From the NCBI GenBank assembly GCA_029204225.1, contig CM055092.1, positions 23,313,005 through 23,377,004 on the forward strand: a stretch of DNA of 64,000 bases. Reading direction: 5' to 3'. This document shows, piece after piece, positions 20,239 to 32,251 of the stretch; position 1 is the first letter of the stretch, and each line of letters begins with the position of its first letter. The translations under genes were made by a program, and so were the position numbers. This stretch comes from Diphasiastrum complanatum. Its lineage: Eukaryota; Streptophyta; Lycopodiopsida; Lycopodiales; Lycopodiaceae. The notes below the pieces were generated by a model. It made no database searches, was not told the DNA's origin, and was given only the letters and a program-made list of their open reading frames with translations.

Positions 20239-21453
20239 CTCCTCCTCACTATCTAGCTTGGTTCAATCATTGCTTTACTAATCACTCCAAGTGATGATCT
20301 GAACTTCATAAAAGGTGTCTTTTGAAGTGGTTTAGTAAGTAGATCAGCTACACATTCATTGCTTGGAACATGCTCCAAAGCAATCTCCTTGGCTTGCACC
20401 ATTTCTCTCACAAAGTGATGGCATATCTCAATGTGCTTAGATCTTGCATGGAAGATTGGGTTAGATGCAAGGTGTTGGGCTGATATATTGTCATTGTAGA
20501 TGATTGGTGCCTCCTATGAATCCATGATCTTTAGTTCCACCAATAATCTCTTGATCCAAAGTACCTCCTTTGTAGTGGTTGTCAAAGCTTTGTACTCGGC
20601 CTCGGTTGAAGATAGAGATATAGTTTCTTGCCTTTTTTGAAAGCCATGGAACCACACCTTCTCCTATGAAAGTTGAATAGGCACTTGTTGATTTCCTATC
20701 CCTCTTGTCCCCTTCAAAATCTGAATCACTAAATGCATGAAGGTTAATCACATCTCCTCTATATAGAATCCCAAAATCCAATGTACCTGAGATGTATCTT
20801 AGAATCCTCTTAGCCTTTTTCCAATGGATATTCAATGGCTTTTGCATGGATTGGCTCAACCTACATACACTAAAGCTAAGATCTGGTCTAGTTATAGTGA
20901 TCCACATTAAGGAACCTATAAGTTGCCTAAACAAAGTGATGTCCATGAAGGATCTTTCATCATCTTCATTTGGCACTTTTACATCTTGCTCCATTGGTGT
21001 GTCAACACTTTTGCATACTTCCATCTTAAACTTCTTCAAAAGACTTTGAGCATAGTTTACTTGACTTATAAAGATAAAATCAGACCCTCTAAGTACTTCT
21101 ATGCCTAAGATGAAGTGAAGACACCCTAGATCTACCATCTTGAACTCTAAAAATAGATCTATCTTGATTTTTTCAATACCATCAACACTATTTCCACTAA
21201 TGATGATGTCATCTACATAAATGAATAAAAGTACAATACCAACATCATCAAACTTAATGTAAAGAGTGGGATCATATTCACTTTGAACAAAAGAAAGTGA
21301 AATAAGATAGCAATGTAGTCTTGAATTCCAAGATCTCGAGGCTTGCTTCAAGCCATAGATGCTTCTTTGGAGATGGCATACTTTGTTCTCCATTCCATGC
21401 TTGATGAACCCTTGTGGCTGCTCCATATAGATATCTTCTTCCAAAAAAACCAT
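20239..21453 (-). pseudogene. RT (second half) and RNase H of the young copia element
   Basis: The frame from 21453 reads EEDIYMEQPQGF, IYGLKQASRSW and the catalytic YVDDIIISG, then a GCLHFILGIEV stretch and the connection domain. RNase H begins at about 20750 (SDSDFEGDKRDRKST). Near 20640 a change in a run of A's throws it out of frame, and a TAG near 20519 adds a stop. Further left the other frame still carries the HIEICHHFVRE motif up to the polypurine tract. The polyprotein was one frame originally. Confidence 0.88.
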
Positions 21454-24223
21454 TCAAGAAAGCATTAGAGACATCCATTTGACATAGAATCCATCCAAAA
21501 TGTGATGCAAGTGCAATGATTAGTCTTATTATGACCATCTTGGCCACGGGTGCAAAAGTTTCCTCATAGTCTATCCCTCTCTCTTGAGCATAACCTTTTG
21601 CAACTAATCTTGCTTTATGTTTGTTAACACTCCCATTTGCATTCAACTTAAGCTTGAAGACCCACTTGCATCCTATTACATTCCTTTGAGGTCTCTCAAC
21701 AAGCAACCAAGTTTCATTCTCAATCAAGGCATCATACTCATCCAACATAGCTTTATACCATTCTTTGGAGTTCAATGCATCTTCAACATTAGATGGTTCT
21801 TCAAAACTAGATAAAGCATAAGAAGTGGATGAGATACCCTCAACTTGCTGTCCTTTGCCTTGATATGTGAGCCTTGATGGCTCCACTTTTGCCCTTGAAG
21901 ATCTCCTTGGTGTGATAGGTGGGTTTGGTGCTTGCTCCTCCATGAGCTCCTCCTCAAAACCAAGATCTTGCTTCTCGGCCATCTTCGTCTTGATTGTTGG
22001 AGCACTTGAGCCTTCTTCAAGCATATGCATATGATGTTCATCAAAGATGGCATCCCTTGAAACAACAATTTTGTTCAAGGATGGGAGATAGACTTTGTAG
22101 CCCTTGCTTGAGCTTGCATATCCAAGCATGATCCCTCTTGTGGAAGATGGATCCTCCTTGGTTCTTGTTTCCAATGGCACACGCACATAACATATACACC
22201 CAAAAACTTTCAAGTGATTAAGATTGGGTTTCTTTCCATACAACATCTCATAAGGAGTTTTGCCTTCAATTGCTTTGCAAGACACCCTATTCATCAAGTA
22301 GTTTGCACATACAAGAGACTCACCCCAAAAGGATTTGGGCAAACAAGCATCTAATCTTAAAGCCTTAGAACATTCACATAATGTTCTATTCCTTCTTTCA
22401 GCAACTCCATTTTGTTGAGGAGTGTAAGGACAAGAAGTCTCTTTCTTGATCCCTTCCTCCTCACAAAAGGCCTTGAACTCATTGGAGATGAATTCTCCAC
22501 CATTGTCACTTCTAAGAATCTTGATGCTATGATTATGATGCTTTTCCACAAACAACTTGAACTTTACAAAAGTATCAAATACTTGAGACTTGAAGGAAAG
22601 TAAGAACACCCAAAAATATCTTGAGTAGTCATCAATGAAGGTTAAAAACATGGATGAACCTCCATTAGATTTGGTGCTAGCAATGTGCACATCCGAGTGT
22701 ATGAGTTCAAGAGGATGAGATGACTTTGTGATGGAGTTAGGAAAAACCTTCTTATGTGCCTTGGATAAGGCACAAGCTTCACAAACCTTGACTTCCTTCC
22801 CAATAGACCTTGGTAGGCCTAAAGCATACTCCTCCTTGATCATAGCCTCCATGGAACCCGAGTTGACATGTCCAAGTCTTTTGTGCCATAAAGTAAAAGT
22901 AGATATCTTGCTCTTCTCGGCCAACATGACAACATTAGTATCCACAAATGCATCCAACTTATAAAGTTTGCCAAGTCTAGTGCCCTTAGCCACTATCTTA
23001 CCCTTCTTCTTGATGAAACATTCATTTGAAGCAAAGTCAACATTGAAACCATTGTCTACCATTTGGCCAACACTTAGTAGATTCTTTGTTATTGTAAGAA
23101 TGTACAAAACACCTTCTATGTTGATCTTTTTGGAAGATCCTAAGCAAAGGGGAATGCTACCAACTCCTTCAATCTTACAAGCTTCATCATTTGCTGTATA
23201 GATAGACTTTATAGGTCCATCATAAGATAAGAGAGAAGAGAAAAACTCCCTTTTACTAGTCATGTGTGAACTAGCACCCAAGTCAATCCACCAAGGATCT
23301 TCTCCTTTGAAGCTTGTTGAAGAAAATATGGACATCATGAGAGAGTCCTCATGTGAACTCTCCTCCTCCTCCTCTTTGCTCATGTTGGCTTGGCTTTGAT
23401 CTTGCTTTCTCTTGAAGCATTCCGAGACATAATGACCCATCTTGCTACAATAGTAGCACTTCACCTTTGATTTGTCCTTCTTGACTTTGGTGGTTGATGG
23501 AGATGCCTTTGAGGGTCCTTCTTGATCCTCAAGCTTTGTAGACTTCTTGAATGTTGATACTTTGCCTTTGGACTTGCCTTTGCCTTTGGTGAAGAGAGCT
23601 TGGTCATCTCCACCTTGGATGGAAAGCCTATCCATCCTCTCTTGCATTTGGCTCCTTCTTGATTCCTCGACCATGAGTGTGTCTTGGAGTTCTTCAAGTA
23701 TGGGTAGCTTACCCATAATTGCATATCCTTGAACCAAATTGTCAAATTCAAAGCTTAGTCCATTCAATATGAGTTGAACAAGTTCTTCATCCTTGATAGG
23801 ATCACCTATAAAGGCTAGCTCTTTGTTCAATTCCTTTACTCTTAGGACAAAAGTATGTGCACTCTCTCCTTTCTTTTGATAGCTTCTATAGATTTGATTC
23901 TTCAAAGCTAACATTCTAGTTTGGTTCTTGGATTCATAGACCTTTTGCAAAGTCTCCCAAGCATCTTGAGCTGAAGTGCAATCTCCTACCTCTCTTAAGA
24001 GTTCATTTGCAACATTCATTTTTATGCAATGTAGTGCAACATTGCACCTCTTGATGTATTTGGCTTTTTCTTGAGGATGAATAGGTTCACCCTCCTTACC
24101 ATTTACAATTTCCATCAGATCTTGCATGATCATGATAGATTCCATTCTAACTTTCCATATGGAATAGTTAGTTTTGTTGAGCCTTTCATTAGTATCCAAA
24201 AGATATGCATTTATAGATGCCAT
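21440..24223 (-). CDS. Copia gag-protease-integrase-RT polyprotein (about 925 of 981 residues genuine)
   Basis: From ATG 24223: MASINAYLLDTNERL (gag), EAWETLQKVYESK-like gag core, CCHC knuckle CYYCSKMGHYVSEC (about residue 255), and protease WWIDLGASSHM, where the catalytic DSG reads Asp-Leu-Gly. Integrase follows with LWHKRLGHVN, CEACALSKA, IHSDVH (Asp), LRSDNGGEF (Asp) and NGVAERRNRT (Glu), so its triad is intact. RT starts at CKWVFKLKLNANGSV and goes out of frame at a run of seven T's at about 21446. The last 55 residues after that are wrong-frame. Made in the cytoplasm as particle and enzyme precursor. Confidence 0.92.
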
Positions 24224-25034
24224 CTAGTCTCCTAATCAAGGACTTGACACAAATGAAGGTTACTTCTATTGATTTGATTGAAGGTCTATCTTATCCCACT
24301 TCTTAGGGACCTGAAAAGATCAGTAATAGACTTCCTATAAAGATCTAAGAATGATCTCTAACAAAATCAAATCATAGAATACTAGAAACAATGCACTTGC
24401 TTGATTGAAGTAGACAATACTAGTAGAATTGCCCCTCTTTCTATAAAGAACATTAAAGCTTCCAAATGATCTGATCAAGAGTGAATTTCAGCAACCTAAT
24501 ATACTTCCAAAATCACTTGTAAAAGAGCTAAATGGAACTTAATGAGGATGCAACACAATCTACTATCCAATCACAAGCAAAAAATGATCAAAATTGATGA
24601 AAAATTGATCTAATTTGGTGCATAAGTCAAGCAATGGTTGGACTGAACCTAAATCACTTTAGGAGGTGCCTACTACACCTTAGAACAGCCTTGAAGAGTC
24701 CCCAAAACTCTGATATTCCCTCTCCTTGAATGCTAGAAAGCCTCCTCTATGAAATCACCTCCAAAACTCGCTTAGAAATCAATGCTTGGAGCAAGCAAAA
24801 CTTGCTATCTTGGTAATGTGAATTGAATTCAACTTTGCCTCTGGTTTTAGACACCTAAACACCTGCAAATGAAGTCACACAACACCAATCTCCAATGTAT
24901 TTGACTCACTTTGAGTTCTAGAATCAATACTAGATGCTAAGATCCAATCTACACAAGATTTAGATCAAAAATTTTGATCAAATTGAATGAAAACCAAGGA
25001 TTTAGCTCATTTCAACCTTTAGGCTCTGATACCA
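24224..25034 (-). other. Leader and primer-binding site of the young copia element
   Basis: The site TGGTATCAGAGCC (25034-25022 on the minus strand) abuts the 5' LTR with no spacer. About 790 bases of leader follow before the gag ATG at 24223. Several GATCAAAATT-type words recur, but I see no upstream gene. Confidence 0.85.
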
Positions 25035-25716
25035 TGTAAAAATTACAGCAAATAAGGATCCTAAAACACTTGAAATGATGAGAGAAACAATAGATTATGA
25101 TTTCATAAGATTAGCACAAGTTGAACCATCAAAATCCATCAAAAATCTATGCTTGAACCTCACTAAATGGCCCAAATCCTTGAAGAAGGCTTCACACGTG
25201 TGAAAGTACGGCCTCCAACAGTCTGAGTACTGTACACCAGACCTACATTCAATCCTATAATCATTAGTAATCACAAGTACTCAAACAATTATGAACATAG
25301 AGAGCAATTGCACCATTATGAGAGAAAAAACATGAAATTGCTTGATTGATTTTGGTGAGATATCATCACCTATATATACATGATCCATCACGGTTTTGGG
25401 CAGGTATGAGTAGCCCTAAACCTATCCCTAATGCTAATTTTGGTGGATCTTTCATCCCTACCAAGTTAGGGTTGGAATCTTGGAGATCCCTCAACAATGC
25501 AAAAATTACCAAAAATAGCTCCTATTTTTTCTCCCTTGTATCTAAGCATAATTTGGACTCATTCCAAAGGTTCTAACACTTAGGTCTACTTGAGAACATC
25601 CTTATGAATCGAATCCTATGCTATTTGGCACGTGTGATAAGCCACATCATGACCATCTAACTATTTACAAGTCATATGACCAAAACTAGTCAAGCTAGAA
25701 TTGTGAATTTTTAACA
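25035..25716 (-). repeat. 5' LTR of the young copia element
   Basis: Same length and practically the same sequence as 19557-20238. It is followed on the minus strand by the primer site. The promoter's TATATATA (near 25372-25380) should direct element transcription leftward. Confidence 0.93.
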
Positions 25717-26525
25717 CTTGTGAGTTCGGTCACCGACCAGATGCCTTCACCTTCCAGAAGTGTTTTGATTTTGAATTTTCATACTCTGTAGTTTTCAGCA
25801 TCAAGATTGATCACTATTCTCGTCTGGATCGTTGTAGTCATATTGTGTTACCTAGAGAATCATTGCTCAGATATCATGCAGTGATAACCTGGGTGGGCTC
25901 TGATAACATGTCGCGAATCTGATTCTATTTGTGTTCGTTTGGTTTTCTTTTGCGAAAATTTTTAGGATCCTAAGAAAGCGACTACAGATCACAGAACATA
26001 AAAGATTTGAACAATCAAGATGACGAGAACAATGAGATGGAGAAGAGAGAAATTGTATTATCTGTTTTTGACTTTTGAGTGAGTTGGTCAGTGTCTCGCT
26101 CGTTGGCAGCCTGACACTCAGCTCAATCGTTGTGTTCTGCTCATTGGCAGACTTTCATGCACAACTATTCTCTCTATTTTTCGTCTCTCTATTGTCTCTT
26201 TCATGTTGATAAAAAATGTGTATTCATCTCCATTGTGTGGAGTTTACAAGATAGTTAAACAAAGAATTACAAGACAAGTCAACGCTAATCAACTAGTCAG
26301 TTATTCTCTGTTATCGCTAACTCTTTTAGCTGAGTGTGTGAAGTACAATACACCATGCTCGTCGAGCTGCCAGTTGGTAGCGCAAATTGTTTTCCTACGT
26401 CTTCGTTTCGTTTCGTTTCGTGTCTTTCTGTCTTCGAGGTATGTTCGACCTTCGACATTTGACTTTTGCTTCGTTTCACTTCATCACCTTCGTGACAAAG
26501 TTGCATGAGTTCACAATTTCTGACA
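25717..26525 (-). repeat. Gag start, primer site and 5' LTR of the older copia
   Basis: Minus-strand primer site TTATCAGAGCCC (about 25906-25895) follows an LTR that begins on the plus strand at 25909 with TGTCGCGAATC and ends near 26525 with TTTCTGACA, giving TG...CA ends and about 617 bases. 25717-25890 is the leader and gag start that connects with 19556 once the young element is removed. No matching LTR is visible left of 18190, so the 3' end is lost. Confidence 0.7.
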
Positions 26526-27489
26526 TATGAAAGAAATCAGAAATCAGAGATCCAACTGACTCAGATTCTCATATAGGATCTTTGACTCAACAATATATAT
26601 TTTCCTCTAGGAATCAGTACTCAAAAAACACAGAGAGGATTTGATACAAAACCACTCATATGGCATTATGAAAGTCATGAATTTGCTCTTGAAAGTATAC
26701 TCAGAGTTATGGCAGTTAGCACTCAAGCAACAATCATAGAAAACACTAAGCTAGTGCTCATAATATGAGATTCATGTACACACTGTCAAACCAACATGCA
26801 TGCATGGATGATGGAGCGCTCACTGATCTCATAGAGTCAATTGTCCTCAATCACTCAAGAAGCCTCTTCACACCACTACTATCAGGAGTGGGCACGCTGG
26901 CATTGTCACTGTTCTGTCACAATTTAGATGGTAATTAGGATGGTATGTAACTAACATTCACAAGAAACAAGAAAAATATGACATGTTCCTACATAGGAAA
27001 ATTGTGGAATTTCCTAGTTAGAGACGATTTTTACTAGTTTAGAGACTCTTTCTAACTAGGAAAACATTTTTCCTAGTTAAAAAATGTATGTGCTGAAATT
27101 CTATCTAGGAAAATATTGACATTCCTAGATACATTTGCACCCTCTCTAACTAGGAAAAAAATTTCATAGTAATAAAATGTATCTTGGCATATATTTCATC
27201 TAGGAAAACCCTTGATTGTTAGGAAAACATTTTTAGTATCAAAGGTCTATGATGGCTATTTTCTTTGACAGTCTCTATAAATAATAGTTGTTTGGAAAGG
27301 ATACAATAAAGATTAATAACAAAAGCTATACTATATAAGAAAGGATATAAGAAATACTACATTTTTTTTATGATATTGAATATTGAAAGTGTTTCATTAA
27401 GAGCATTTATAAAATTTGAGCTTCAATTCAATGCATTTGATCAATGAAGATAAATGTTTGTTGGAGGCTGATACCTAGTCTAGCCAGAA
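26526..27489. other. Non-coding stretch with recurring CTAACTAGGAAA inverted repeats
   Basis: No coding pattern is visible. Between 26985 and 27245 the word CTAGGAAAA or its complement TTTCCTAG occurs about eight times. One pair forms a perfect 13-base hairpin stem, 27010-27022 with 27051-27063, around a 28-base loop. This resembles a foldback or MITE-like unit, but I could not define ends or a target duplication. Confidence 0.55.
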
Positions 27490-27490
27490 A

Positions 27491-28780
27491 CATGGAGGCC
27501 AATAATGATGGAAGAACAAACGTAGATCATCAACAATAAGGGGATAAGGTGGCCACTTCCTCAATTGCGCCTACGAATCTTTTAGAAAATATAAATCTAG
27601 ATGATATTTAACAAACACAAGAGGACGATGAAGAAAATACATTGATACAAAGTATTCTCGATCATGAATTCCTGCTTGCAAATTTTCAAGAAGAACAAAT
27701 GCCACCGAATGAAGAGAGTGCGATGAAAGGAAAAGAATATGTTGTGGATTCTATCGACACAATAGTTAAACACGCTGGTAAATAGGACAAAATTTGTACA
27801 AACTCTGAAATAAAAGTAAAGTGGTCTATTTTAGAAGAAACATTTTTTGCAAGCATAATCTGGAATGTTATTTTTTTTTATCTTTTGAGAAATTCAAAAC
27901 AACATTTTTTCATTCAAATACTATTTTGCTTCTATTGTACAGCTGATTTGAAGACAATAATTTTTTATGAACATATGTCATCAATTAACGAGAGTGCACT
28001 TCTTAATGGTATGAAAAGAATATAATATGTCATGGATTCTAGCGAGATAAAAGTTAAACAATGTGGTATTTAGTACAAATAATGGTAATAAATTTGAAAA
28101 ATAAAATTACAATGATGTATTCCACAGAAAGCAATTTTGATAAGCATGTTATGAAATGTTTATTTGATTATTTTATCATAATCTTTCTTTAAAAAATTTA
28201 AAAACAATATCATTAATTGAATTGTTTTGTTACTTTGTTGTACAATTGATTTGATGACAATGAATTTTGCAGACGAGTTTGAATCTCCAAAAAAACAAGA
28301 GGAAAGTTTTTTTAAGGCACTGACTTAAGTTTCAAGGAAAGGTCCAAAGGCTAAGGGTCCTGCAAACAATGAAAATCAAAGTTCAGTTGAAGACGAAAAC
28401 AACAAACCAGCGAAAATACAACAATTAAATCAATGATCGTGACAAATAATACCCTCTTGAAGATTAGGGATGTCCTTGAAGAATTAGGACCATGACCTTA
28501 TCATAAGGTCCAAAAAGATTCCACAAAATAAAATATGTTGGCAAGTTCAAAATCGTTCAAACAGTAACTAACCATGATCCATCAAAGATTATCAAAGACA
28601 ATTTGGAGTTCTAGCTCAAATCAAGGATTTAGTAATATTGCTTCACAATTGAAGGGGTTCTGGATAAAAATCGATGAATCCTTATCGATTGAGGACACTG
28701 CAAAATATACCAGTCAAAATAAAACCTTGCAGGTGACAATGCTTATAAGACATTCAGGTGTCTTGGAAAAAAAGAATTGA
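27491..28780 (+). pseudogene. Unidentified gene remnant with a duplicated segment
   Basis: ATG 27491 opens MEANNDGRTNVDHQQ and then an acidic frame broken only by two TAA codons, to about 27780 (a QEDDEENTLIQSILDHEF stretch). Splice-like TTGTACAG and TTTTGCAG precede further short coding-like pieces (DEFESPKKQEESFF at about 28275, and 28574-28780). The segment 27690-27965 is repeated, with divergence, at 27966-28260. I recognise no domain. It could be a decayed host gene or a transposon gene with introns. Confidence 0.4.
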
Positions 28781-29500
28781 CGAGGTCAAAACAATGGAAA
28801 TGACCGAAATATACTAGGATGATCAATTTCAAAATTATGTTGAGAGGCCAAACGCATATTCATGTCATGGTTTTCAAAATGAAACAAAGAAATGATGTGA
28901 AAGGTGCTATAAGCTTATTGAAGGTCAGTTTTGAAGAAAATACACATCTAAAAGTAGTTGGAAGAGGTCCTACCATGGACTCTTCGATAATTCAAAGCTC
29001 ACATATCCTTAATCGACACTTGTCAAATGGACCTGAAACTTTTTATCAGAATGAGTAAAGTCGAATTCTATGAAATGGATTCAATGGAAAGCCAAAAATG
29101 GATGGTGTTTGAAAGTGAGAGGTTGGTAACTGCCTCGTTCTCTCTCACGAGTTATTGGAGGGAGAAGCATGGAGGGATTCAGTCTGTAGAGAGAAGAAGA
29201 GGAGAGTTTTTGTTTTTGGTGAAGAGAGTATTCTTGCATTCAATGATAAGAAGATTTCATCCTTGCATTCAATGAGCAGAGCGATCATTCATTTTGAAGA
29301 TAGTGCATTCCTACCATGAGTGGAGAGAACATTACTGCATTCAACCAAGGATTTTGTTTTTTGTTTTGAGTGAGCAGAGAAAGGTAAATCCATTGTTGAA
29401 GAAGCTGCAGTCGTGAAGATCCGAAAAAGAATACTATGATTCCTACCTGTGCTGATTCTTGGATACCATAAGAGAAACAAGAAGGTGGTTGCCTTCTGTT
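28781..29500 (+). other. Degenerate, weakly coding-like stretch
   Basis: Two short open frames (28819-29058 and 29027-29275) overlap without recognisable motifs. They may be the continuation of the remnant at 27491-28780. From 29100 on, short repeats of GAGAGTTTTTG and TTGCATTCAATGA occur (about 29205-29350), suggesting an untranslated or LTR-like leader. No firm call is possible. Confidence 0.3.
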
Positions 29501-30001
29501 GCTGCGCTATTCATCCCTCTGCGCACCTACTCTCCCTCTCTACCTGCCGCTCTCTCTCTCTCTCTCTCTCCCCCTCACAGTCAGCCGCTCCCTTATCTCT
29601 CCCACTCTCCCACAATGATCTTTATTCCCCTCTAACTACGCTCATATCTCTCTCTCTCTCTCTCTGATTTCTCTCACAGTTACTCCCTCCCTTCCTCCAA
29701 CGATCTCTCTCCTTCTTCACCCTGCCTGTGCTCTTCATCCATCTGCGCACCTGCTCTCTAGCTATCTGCGCTCCCCATCTGCACTCTCCATCTACGGTTC
29801 TGTCCACCAACTCCTTTTCAAAATCTGTCGCTCCCTGCCTGCACTCTCCATCTGTCTCTGACTCAGCGTTCCAGCTCCCTCTTCCTCGCAGTCAGCCGCT
29901 CTCTATCACTCCCATTCCGATGTCTGTCAAGAGTTCTCTCTCTCTGCCGCTCTATCTGTATCCTTCCTTCCTTCAGCGATCCCCCCCCCCCCCCCCCCCC
30001 C
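29501..30001 (+). repeat. Pyrimidine tract ending in a 21-base poly-C run
   Basis: The region is strongly CT-rich, with (CT)n runs at 29551-29570 and 29648-29666 and partial duplications of a 'CTCTCCATCTG' word. It ends in 21 consecutive C's at 29981-30001. Open frames through it on both strands are composition artefacts (Ser/Leu or Arg/Glu runs). Confidence 0.85.
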
Positions 30002-31702
30002 TCCCCCTTTTCTTCTTGCTTCAAAACTCATTGGTAAACTGAAGAAGATGACCCGGTAAAGAATAAGATGGGAGCCGACAGTCTGGAAATAAAGTGAAAA
30101 ACCACAAAAATGAAGATATTAGAGAACCAAATGCCTGTTGAAGAAAAGACCTTAGCCTATGGACAGTCCTTGAAATTTAAGTCAGAGTAAAAAGATTGAA
30201 ATTTTCATTGTTCATCTCTGTTTTTACTCATGTCCTAAGTCACTTCATAATACAAATAGAAGATGAGTAAATGTTATTTTGTGTATTATTTCAATGACTA
30301 TGAATGGAATTCAAGAATGGGAATCTGATTTGTCTATGTATAGTAAATGTGTAATGCAGTAAGAGATGACTAATGGATTTACCTTCTACAGTAAGAACTA
30401 TAGTTTTACAGTCAGTAATAATTCACTGATTTACTGTCTGAGGTAAAAAAATAGTCAACATAAACTAGACTTTAGTCTCTGTTTTGGTTTACAGAATATG
30501 CTCTATGCTTAACAAACTTAATGGCAATTTACAAGCACAATAAATCCCATATTGCTAATCCATTGAAAAACATGGAAAAGCTACCGCTCAAAGTGGTTGA
30601 AAAACACCATTAGAGCTATATATATATTATATATTTCCAAAACCACATACATTATCATGATAAAACCATTGAAAAAGATGGTCAAGCTTTTGTAGATAAA
30701 TCATGGCAATTGCATCAAAGATTGAATCAAATTAAGTTTGCTTGATTGGAGAGAAGACAAGGATTAGTAAACGAAAAACATTTATATCATTGAAAAGAAT
30801 ATTTGAGATGGATTACTTATGAGGTGAATGGGTTCGAACTTAATTACCTTCTAGTATAATCTATGGCAATATCCGAACTAGAAACCCAATGGCTGGCTTC
30901 ATAATCATACCAAAACCCCGCTATAGTGTTATGAACACTATTAAGCAACACACCAACCTACCACACATACCTATTTGTGAGTGCATATGCATATAGCTGG
31001 AAAGTGAAGAAGTGCTAGTCATGAATGCTTCAATTAATTCTACTATGTTTTCTGCTTTCTTCTGTCCTTTGCTAGGTAATGAGGTACACAATTGATTACT
31101 CAGGTAAACAAATAATGTAGGGTTTGTAGGTCCCCATAAAACCCTGACAAAGGGCCACAAGGAGATGCCATACTTTACAGGTCTAAAAACATAGGCACGG
31201 ATGGTGCACTGGCCATAGGTAGATATCTCAAAAGGCTATAGATTTGTTCCTAATCAACGTAGGGCGAATAGGACAAGGAATGAGCTCACAGACAAGGTTT
31301 ACAATGGTTTACAATCAGGTAGAATGCCACGAAATGCAAGATTCATGCTACACATAAGAGTGCTTAAAATTTAAACCATAAAAATCTACAAAGAACATAA
31401 CATTGAATCACACTCTTCTATCTATATTTTTTTTGCTTTCTCTGTCTCACACACACATCCTTCTCTTCCTCTCTCACTCTCTCACGATTGTGAATCACTA
31501 AGACACATATTTGTGTTTATCTACACAAAATATACAGTTCAAGGAAGACAGTATATAAAAAAAAACTACAACGAAAGAAATCTTAGTTGCACATAACAGA
31601 ACAAAAGAATCGTACTTGGAATGCAACAAATGGAATTGATAGATATGAGAAGATCTCCAACAATCTCCTGCAAGAATAAAAAATAAGACAAAACCTAGAA
31701 AA
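30002..31702. other. AT-rich stretch without a recognisable gene
   Basis: No open frame with coding character on either strand. The words 'cattgaaaaa.atgg' and 'accatt' recur at 30560-30690, and a short TA run lies at 30619-30640. The last 100 bases could be a promoter or leader of the frame at 31703, but no clear TATA box at a fitting distance stands out. Confidence 0.5.
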
Positions 31703-32251
31703 ATGGCACGGCTTTGTTTTGGAGAATCTTCTTGTGTAGATGATGCTATGCAAGTGGATATTGATTCTCATGGTTCTCATGCTGTAAAATCAAGTGATGG
31801 ATCTGGAAAACAAATTTTGTTGAATGACTTTGATGGTCAAGAGAAAGATCAAGAGGTTGGTCTCAAAGGGCTTCAACAACACAAAAGGAAAGGTGGCAAT
31901 TTGGAGCTAGTCAAGAGCATCAAAGGAAAGTTATTTGGCAAAGATGTTATGGATCTGTTTTTGCAGGAGTCTTTAAACTCAAGTAAGGTCAAAGGAGTAG
32001 CAAGGAAGTGTTGTTCAAGTTTACTTTACTTGTTTAGTCTCATGTTTGAGCTATTTCATCTGAATGTGTGCAAATTATTTAGATATGGACAAACTAGCTA
32101 CATTGTCTCGCAATATCTTATTGTTGGAGTGTTGAGCTACTTGATGCCAACGTTTGGAGATTGTCAATTTTTGGTGAATTCATGGTCATTTTCCTACATA
32201 TATCAACATTGTAGAAGAACAATGACAAGTCATAGAATCAATTGTACAAAC
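31703..32251 (+). CDS. Unidentified protein, cut off by a copia LTR
   Basis: ATG 31703 opens MARLCFGESSCVDDAMQVD. An Asp/Gly-rich segment is followed by the GLQQHKRKGGNLELVKS run and a hydrophobic Cys-rich half (CCSSLLYLFSLMFELFHL, then a SQYLIVGVLSYLMP stretch) that could hold one or two membrane segments. The stop lies almost exactly at the LTR edge at 32252, so the original C-terminus is probably lost. A broken copy is at 595-905. I recognise no family; it could be a captured host gene or a small accessory gene of a repeat. Confidence 0.45.

Larger units (their letters stand above)
19557..25716 (-). mobile_element. Young Ty1/copia element inserted in the older copia gag
   Basis: The two LTRs are each 682 bases (19557-20238 and 25035-25716). 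I noticed only one difference (a C/T near 20160 versus 25638). Primer site, leader, a 981-residue gag-pol frame and RT/RNase H all lie in the expected order on the minus strand. The flanks repeat CTTG (19553-19556 and 25717-25720), a 4-base target duplication where copia usually makes 5. It splits the gag of the older copia at 18190-26525. Two or three small lesions in pol are the only visible damage. Confidence 0.95.

Noticed and set aside
29622-30042. Open frames on both strands in the CT-rich tract
   Set aside because: Low-complexity composition (Ser/Leu/Pro or Arg/Glu) explains them.
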